A DNA stretch of 64,000 nucleotides. It comes from Asterella californica. Lineage: Eukaryota > Streptophyta > Marchantiopsida > Marchantiales > Aytoniaceae. This document shows, in pieces, positions 57,652-64,000 of this stretch (its first letter is position 1; every line of letters begins with the position of its first letter). Both the position numbers and the translations under genes were made by a program. The stretch is from NCBI GenBank assembly GCA_036924285.1, contig JAYKYS010000012.1, positions 8,060,001-8,124,000 of the forward strand. Direction: 5' to 3'. The notes beneath the pieces are model-generated. The model was not told the DNA's origin. It did no database searches and saw only the letters and a list, made by a program, of their open reading frames with translations.

Positions 57652-58980
57652 TCACAAAATCTGTGTTGACGATGGAAGATATTCCTCCTTGTGACTCAAG
57701 GCGTCAGGAATCACATTGTACTTTTCTGCTTTGTGGATTAATTCCATGTTCATGAACGCCAAGGTATCATGCCATCGTAGTTGCTTTGGCGTCACCCGAT
57801 CTTGTGTCTCAAAGTACTTGAGCGAAATATTATCGGTATACGCTTGGGTTTTGTGAAGTCCCAAGTAATGCTGCCATTTCCTCGAGCAATGAACCATTGC
57901 AAACAGTTCATTCTCGTGAGTCGGTCACCGAGTCTCTATCCCAGATAGCTTCTTGCTTCATATGCTACAGGTTTTCCATCTTGCACCAACACTCCGTCAA
58001 TCGCATAGTCGCTCGTGTCGATATGCACCTCGAATGGTTTGTCGAACTCTAGTAGCTTCAAAACTGGTGCCTTTGACAAAATCGATTTGATCGTTTGGAA
58101 CGCATCATCCACCTCCTTGGTCCAGCTTATTTGTGCGACTTTTCTCCTCCAGTCCGTCAGCGGCTTCGTAATCTTTGAAAACCTCTTCACATACTTGCGG
58201 TAGAATTGCGCCAATCGTAAGAATCGCTGCATATTCTTCACTGTAGTTGGAGACTCCCAAGTCACAATTGCATTGACCTTCTGCGTGTCCGGACCGACTT
58301 CTTCTGCACTAATGATATGTCCCAAGAAGTTAATGCGCTCTAAACCAAACTCACTCTTGTCAAGGTTGGTAAACAGCTTATGCTCCCGCAGCTTCGTTAA
58401 CACCACCTTTAGCTGCTCCGCGTGCAACTCCAAGGTTTTGGAATAAATCAAGATGTCGTCGATGTAGACGATGACAAACTCGTCCATCTTCTCATGAAAA
58501 ATCATATTCATCATTGTAGTGAACGTCGAAGGGGCGTTGCAGAGTCCAAATGGCATCACCACGAATTCAAATGATCCATTTCTGGTTCGACAAGCGGTCT
58601 TCTCAACATCTGGGTCAACTATCCGGATCTGGTAATATCCTGACTTCAAGTCTATCCTGCTGAAGTATCTTGCGTTCGCTAACCTATCAAAGAGGTCATC
58701 TATCCTTGGCAAGGGATAATTATTCTTTATCGTCATCTTATTGAGCGCACGATAATCTACATAGAGTCGTAACTTCCCATCCTTCTTCTTTGCAAAAAGA
58801 ACTAGGGCTCCATAAGGTGACTTGCTGGTTCGAATCTATCCTCGCGCTAATAGCTCACCGAGTTGCATTTTCAACTCAAAGGAGTTCCACCTGATTGAGT
58901 CGGTAAGGAGCTTTGGAAGGTGGTTCTGATCCTGGCAAGACCTCAATCTTGTGATCCACCACCCGCCTTGGAGGTAACTC
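57652..58980 (-). pseudogene. Chromovirus B reverse transcriptase and RNase H
   Basis: The main open segment is 58,736-57,936, with [34 protein letters not shown] and the catalytic box YIDD intact (58455-58466), then FLRLAQFYRKYVK and RNase H FEVHIDTSDYAIDGVLVQDG. RNase H continues at 57,897-57,652 after a frame break near 57,930. Upstream (KAPYRLNQVE, about 58,900) is separated by stops. Compared with A, the RT active site is unmutated but the protein is still broken. Confidence 0.88.
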
Positions 58981-59059
58981 AACAGGTAACTCATCCGTCA
59001 AGACATCCTCAAACTCTTTAATCACTTCGTGAAGCACCTTCAGAAGTTTAGTCGCATCT

Positions 59060-60039
59060 CCTGATATTTCTCTTGTCCGTCAGCTGTCATAAAATTTGCA
59101 ACCCACATCAAACACATGACTCCGTAGTTGAAGTTCATCTGTTTGCCTTTGATCAAATTCACCGCAAAGTCATCAATCTTCCGCGTCTTTCGGATCAATC
59201 TTACTCCCAACTTCTATCTTTTAACTTTGACGTTCAACCTCAAAGGTCTCCGTCTAAGTTCCACGTCGAACCTATCTAAGAAAGTATTCTCTATATGCAG
59301 TCTCCCAATAAATATACATATTTTGGTCTCCTCAGTCCACTTGGAGAACGAATCCAGCTTGGCACTGAATCTCGTGCACATAAGCGCTTAAGGTTCCTGT
59401 CTGTTTCAGCCTAACTAGCTCGACATCATCCTGAATCTTTTGATACTCTAGAGTGAATCGTCTCGCAAGCAACTCCTTGAACTCCTTCCAACCAAGCGCT
59501 GAGAAGGTCAAGGCATGCTCGTCCCTATATGCAGTCCATCAGAGAAGTGCATGATCTTTCAGGAACGTAACCGCCGCTCTCTTTGTCTGACTCATGAGTC
59601 TGTTGCGCCTCAAAGTATAGGTCCAACTCAGTTAAGAAATCCTTAATCTTGCGGGGCCGTCTTATACCTAAAAACGGAGTCGGAAAATTTGTCTTACAAA
59701 GCTTTCTGGTAGACGAGAAACTCTCTTGGCCTACCTCAAGCTCGACGATATGTTTATTCTTGGAGACCATACCCTCCTACATGGTCTTCATCATCTTGAT
59801 GAGCTCTGCATACAAAGCTCCTTGACTTCCGCGCTTGAATCATTGGGCACCGCTGGCAAGACTCCATCTTGTTGCATCGGTGTCACAACTGGAACAGGGC
59901 TCCCTTGACGTTGAGATGAAAGTTGTCGGTTATTGTCTCCTAATTGTGCCTCGAGGTTAGCTTGAGTCGATCTGGTCCCGGTGTCAGCCGCTCCTCGTCT
60001 CTTGGTCTTCCTCCTGGGACTCTGTCTGTCGTCGGCCAT
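59060..60039 (-). pseudogene. Chromovirus B gag with internal deletion
   Basis: It starts MADDRQSPRRKTKRRGAADT at 60,039. Frame breaks near 59,790 and 59,530 follow. KDFLTELDLYFEAQQTHESD matches the A gag. At about 59,291-59,305 the sequence jumps from the gag (ICIFIG) directly to NTFLDRFDVELRRR, which in A lies about 710 bp further on, beyond the knuckle and protease motif. Confidence 0.86.
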
Positions 60040-60159
60040 CGCTCTAAGTGTTCATCTAGAAACGTTGATCCACTTCGTGTCTCGCGTCCCTCCTTAAGCG
60101 TCCAGTCTCCAACGGCTACCTTAAGTTCTCGCTCATCGAAGCGTCAGCTCGGATATCAC

Positions 60160-60680
60160 TTTTCGTGCACCTACCGCCTTGTTGCGCCAACGAAAGCTCT
60201 TGCTCAGTAGGTCATGAAACTTACATCACTAACCTGCGAACCACCAGCACATATTAGCGTCCATGCACCACTTACCTTATCTCAGTTTGGTCCGGATCGG
60301 AGTCGGACCGTCTTCTTAATCATCAAGCTTAGCTGTTCCTAAGTCCCAACCTAGACCCGTCTAGGTCGGTCCCAAAACATGAGCAAGTCACAACCCACGT
60401 CTCGGACTTAAGTCTCAGACTTATGTCTCATATCTATATTTCGGTCCATTCCCAGACTTGCCCTCTTAGGTCAGCGTCCGTTTGAGGTCGTCTTGGGGTA
60501 GACCCTTAGGTCCTAACCCAACGTTCCAACCTTGGTTCAGAGAACCACTTAGGGTTCCTCTAATCTTGACTTCCCGATCAAGCCATTCAGTCCTACTCAT
60601 AGCGTTCACAACATAGCGCAAGTCCACTAGAGTTCCGTCGCTCGCGTCTACGTCTGACCTTCAGACTGAGGATCACGACA
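60160..60680 (-). repeat. Chromovirus B 5' LTR and damaged primer site
   Basis: In its own orientation the LTR starts TGTCGTGATCCTCAGTCTG at 60,680. The primer site directly below (60,147-60,158) reads TGATATCCGAGC instead of TGGTATCAGAGC. The LTR lacks a middle portion that the B 3' LTR still has after GACGTGGGT. Confidence 0.87.
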
Positions 60681-60685
60681 TATGG

Positions 60686-62510
60686 TTGAGCAAGAAGACG
60701 AGGATCATGTGGCACTCTAGAGAGCTCTATACAACTATAGAGTCATTCTTAGATCTTGAAGTTAGAGTTGAGATGAGGTACAAAATGATAGACAATAAGA
60801 TAAAACATGCTGCTCAGATGTTACATAGTGCTTCTAACCAACAAACCCATCAATCTATGAAGGAGAAAAGCTTGAGAGATCTTAAGCGGGTTGGTCACAA
60901 GTTCACAGAAGCTACGCTCAAGGAGTTGAAGGTTGGTTCTACACATTTTCTTTTACATGTGGAGGAGAATAGGTTTAGGGAGATGTTAACAAGACATGGG
61001 GAAAGCTTTTGCTTTTGAAGCTTCAGAAATTGGATGTGTAGATCCTAGCATCGTGACACCAATGATCATATACACAGTTCCACATGTTCCTCTAGACTTG
61101 AGGTCGATTTCTTGTACCTAAAGCACATCTACCGAAATTCATAAAGCTCTTGAAGGAGATGATGCAGATGAAGATCTTAGAACTATCATTTGTATCATAT
61201 TCTAATCGTTGGTTTACAACATCAAAGGAGAGTGGTGCATTACGGTTCATCCAAGATATGCAACCTGTGAACCAAGTGACAATAAAAAATACAAGCATAA
61301 GATCTATCGTACATGAGTTTGCTGAAGCGTTTGATGGAATGGTTATTTATTCTATAAGAGATCTTTACTCTAGATACGATCAATTTCAACTTGCTAAACA
61401 GAGTAGAAATATCACCACCATGAGGACACCGTTGAGGTTGATCAGAATGTGCACTCTACCACAAGGAGCAACAAACTTGACAACGGATATGATGAACAAG
61501 GTTCTCCGAGAGTTCATTTCCAAAAAGATCATCTTTTTCTTGGATGACATTCCAATTAAAGGATGCGTAGAGGAAGATGAAAGAGAAAGATGACACAATG
61601 GATCAGAAGGGGTGTAGAAACTTTGTTGCTCATCACATTTTAGATTGTGATAAAACTTTATTACGACTTGAAGAGGCGCGCTTAATACATCAGGTGCCAA
61701 GTCTCTATTTAGAGTGCGAGAAGTTGTGATTATGGGACACTTATGTGGCTGGTTTGGATGCAAACTTGATCCTAGTAAGATGTATGTCATACAACGGATA
61801 AGGATACTTGTAACTCAGTAACAGAGGTGAGAAGGTTTGTTGGTGCTTGTGTCTTCTATCATGTGTGGATTTTGTGTTTCGCACATGTGATAGATCCTCT
61901 TTATGATTTGTTGAGAAAGCACAAGAGGTTTACATGGGAGGAGAGACATACTCTTGCGATTCAGAGATTGAAGCAGTTGTTATCTTCTCCACCAATACTT
62001 CGTCATGTGAACTATGAGGACGACAACTGTTGATACTGACCCGATAGTCATTGGATGGACAATAGGAAAGGATGATGAGGAAGAATCAATTTGCAATCAA
62101 ATTTGGAGCAAAGATGTTGAGCGAACGACATCAGAACTATCTTCAAGTGAAGAGAGAGTTATAAGGAGTAGTTACAACTATGAAAGCTGGAAAGGACTAT
62201 TTGATTGGAGGGCCAGTAGTAATAGAAATAGTTTATCACTAATAGGGATGATTACAAACTGTTACGCCTTGATATTATGATGTTACGTTGGATTGCTTAC
62301 ATCAAGTCCTTAAATCTTGAGTCCATACGCATAGCAGGGAAGAACAACCCAATAGCTGGTATGTTGTCTCGTGCAAGGTATGAGGATGAGAAGGAGATGG
62401 TTGAGGATACAGAAGACGTTAGCACTATTGTTTTCTATAGAGCTCAAGGAAGTGAGAGTGAACATTCAAAATTATTCATGGAGGAGCTATATGAAATAGA
62501 ATAGATAGAC
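60686..62510 (+). pseudogene. Element D reverse transcriptase and RNase H
   Basis: Segments at 60,686-61,018 (KFTEATLKELKVG), 61,150-61,593 (LRFIQDMQPVNQVTIKNTSI, DLYSRYDQFQLAKQ, LPQGATN, FLDDIPIKG at about 61,537), 61,827-62,033 (VRRFVGACVFYHVWILCFAH) and 62,277-62,504 (RIAGKNNPIAGMLSRARYED, the RNase H end). At least four frame breaks separate them. The FLDD box is the same as in element C. Confidence 0.85.
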
Positions 62511-62679
62511 ATAAGACGCTATATAAGCTTGTTGATCACACAGTCTGAATAGAGCGATGTCCACTTTAAACAGATTAGGAGGAAGACGTATAACTACTTG
62601 TTACAAGGTGGTTATCCGTGGAAGCAAGCTAAACAAGGTGGTAAGATGTCACAAAAAGTTGTGTGCAAAGTTGACATGT

Positions 62680-63756
62680 AGAAGTTTGTCATGAATGAGT
62701 TTCATGAAAGCTTGTGGACAGGGCACAGAGGTATTTATGCCACTTTACAAAGCTGAAGGAGAGATATTGATGGCGTAACATTTTTGAAGATGTAGTTCAG
62801 TTTGTGAAGACATACCAAACTTATCAAGAGTATTTAGGAATTCAGTATCGAGATAGGTTATATCCTACTTATCCACTTGTAATGCATTATAAGTGGATGG
62901 TAGATCTTGTTATTATGCCACTTGGTGTATGACAAATGCTATACTTAGTTTTGACACGTGAGGATTTGTCCAACCAAGGCGAGCCTTACGAACAAAATCC
63001 ACAAATGAAGTCTGCAAATTCTTGTTGGAAGATGTGGTTTGTAGATATGGTTGTGTTGGGAAGATCACGGCTGATCGAGAGGAGCTGAACACTAATGAGA
63101 CTAAAGGGTTCTTCCATAGATGTGATGTGAAGTTAGCTCTTATCACAACCTACAATCTAGAGAGGAGTGCGAAGAGTGGTCATCCTCCTTTTGTGAAAGC
63201 TATTGTGAAAGCTTGCAAGAGGAGGGCAAGAGAATGGCCAAGATTTCTTCCATTCGTATTTGGGTTGATCGTTCAACTCATAGTTCAATCACGAGGTATA
63301 TGCCAGCGGTGTTGATGCAAGGACAACAACCTATCATGTCCATTGCATACCCACTTGGAATCTTGAGAGGATGGCATGTCTATATAAGATCTTGTTGCTG
63401 TCTGAATTCGTCAACTAGAGAAAAGATCTGAAGATGTAGATATTGCATTGGAGAAGTCGAAAGAGGTGCGTTTGAGAAACAAGGATAGATTTCATAAGCG
63501 TCATCGGTTATGACCGAAAGAGATTAAGGAAGGAGATTGGTTGTTGGTGTACGATAATAGCTTGAACAATTGACCAGTGCACTCTCTAAGAGATGGTTTG
63601 ACCCGTATGTGGTTCTTGTCGTGCATGACAATGCCACATATTCACTAAGAGAGCTTGATGGATCAAAGCTTAAAGCTCCCATTGTAGACAAGCGTGTGAA
63701 ACTTTTCAAGAAGCGAGATGAAGATAAGCATGGAAGAAGTCAGAGTCGAGTTTGAT
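62680..63756 (+). pseudogene. Element D integrase
   Basis: The N-terminal finger is decayed (ESLWTGHRG, then broken frames). The core is at about 63,000-63,400: VCRYGCVGKITADREELNTN, then THSSITRYMPAVLMQGQQPI in a shifted frame. The C-terminal part (LSKRWFDPYVVLVVHDNATY, SLRELDGSKLKAPIVDKRVK) ends with TGA at 63,753-63,755. There is no chromodomain, unlike elements A and B. Confidence 0.83.
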
Positions 63757-63887
63757 CCTTTTATGATGATAGAGAAGATTTGGATGTTGAAGATATTGCT
63801 GACGACGACATCAGTCAAGAGGATGAAGATATTGTGTGATGCCAACCACAACTTTGTGAGTGTTGATGCATACCAAAAGATGCGCAA

Positions 63888-63903
63888 GTTTAGAAGGGGT
63901 GGA
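63888..63903 (+). promoter_or_regulatory. Element D polypurine tract
   Basis: GTTTAGAAGGGGTGGA directly precedes the LTR start and matches the element 1 tract (GTTTGGAGGGGGTGGA), linking D and element 1 as one lineage. Confidence 0.85.
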
Positions 63904-64000
63904 TGTCCGGTTGTGGTACAGTTGTTGTGTGAAATTCTCGTAGAATTTAAGATGGGTTTCTTTTCTATGTTTCGTGAATCTTATCACATAACTCGTCAAA
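63904..64000 (+). repeat. Element D 3' LTR, start
   Basis: TGTCCGGTTGTGGTACAG is followed by GTGTGAAATTC and TTTCTTTTCTATGTTTCGTG. This matches the first ~95 bp of the solo LTR at 44,375 downward. It runs off the window. Confidence 0.88.

Larger units (their letters stand above)
54943..60680 (-). mobile_element. Chromovirus B (Ty3/gypsy), minus strand
   Basis: Same family as chromovirus A in opposite orientation. The 5' LTR lies at about 60,160-60,680 and the 3' LTR at 54,943-55,438, truncated at its far end. The polypurine tract is at 55,439-55,455. Coding order on minus is gag, RT, RNase H, integrase, chromodomain. A deletion of roughly 700 bp relative to A removed the knuckle and protease. 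The two LTRs have each lost different internal parts. No matching target duplication is seen at the outer ends (GCTTGT on the left, TATGG on the right). Confidence 0.9.
60681..64000 (+). mobile_element. Element D: pol and start of 3' LTR of a long-LTR gypsy element
   Basis: It begins abruptly within pol (the part equivalent to element C 53,770) next to the chromovirus B LTR. RT, RNase H and integrase follow, with many stops, then the polypurine tract GTTTAGAAGGGGTGGA and the 3' LTR start TGTCCGGTTGTGG at 63,904. The LTR matches the solo LTR in chromovirus A. D overlaps C in content, so it is a separate copy, not the rest of C. Confidence 0.85.

Noticed and set aside
60681..64000. Element D as the 3' half of element C
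   Set aside because: D repeats the RT region that C already contains and is more decayed, so they are different copies.
1..64000. Bacterial or phage origin of the window
   Set aside because: Spliceosomal introns, plant LTR retrotransposons and lack of operon-like gene packing point to a plant nuclear genome.

Overview
The window reads as nuclear DNA of a land plant that is not a seed plant, most likely a moss, liverwort, lycophyte or fern. Plant evidence is a fragment of the chloroplast insertase ALB3, a plant-type NDC1 nucleoporin fragment, a ZIFL-type transporter with plant-like introns, a DUF247-like relic and plant-style Ty1/copia and chromovirus retrotransposons with iMet-tRNA primer sites. 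The evidence for swimming sperm is the C-terminal four exons of an axonemal dynein intermediate chain (DNAI4/WDR78 type), a family that flowering plants lack. The species cannot be named from the sequence alone.

Layout. 0-4 kb (minus strand): two paralogous first exons of small secreted proteins and a frameshifted DUF247-like relic. 4-6 kb: no convincing gene, but two adjacent inverted repeats. 6,069-11,470: a complete but inactivated Ty1/copia element with matched 290-bp LTRs. 11.5-14.5 kb: apparently gene-free, with an AT-rich patch. 14.5-28.1 kb: a patchwork of truncated gene pieces (NDC1, ZIFL, DNAI4, a coiled-coil exon, ALB3), a SINE-like head, a tail-only retroposon footprint and diverged tandem repeats.

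28.6-64 kb is a nest of Ty3/gypsy elements. Chromovirus A (plus strand) is the base layer. Its 5' LTR is split by element 1, a gag-only element on the minus strand with 3-kb LTRs. Its integrase region is split by a 2.4-kb solo LTR. Its 3' LTR is cut after 37 bp by element E, E is cut in its gag by element C, and C's reverse transcriptase abuts chromovirus B (minus strand). B is followed by element D, which runs off the window into its own 3' LTR. Elements 1, C, D and E and the solo LTR belong to one broad lineage: a gag with a CX2CX4HX4C knuckle, an FLDD reverse transcriptase where pol is present, and a PPT ending in GGGTGGA.

Function. No gene here looks fully intact except the 530-codon gag of element 1. 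Chromovirus A keeps a readable chromodomain but has a YIDN reverse-transcriptase site. Chromovirus B keeps YIDD and integrase but has lost its protease and knuckle and has a stop in its chromodomain. The long-LTR lineage shows an apparent 4-bp target-site rule with a central CG (ACGG, ACGA, ACGC, TCGT) and LTRs built from nested tandem duplications. These are the most novel-looking signals in the window.
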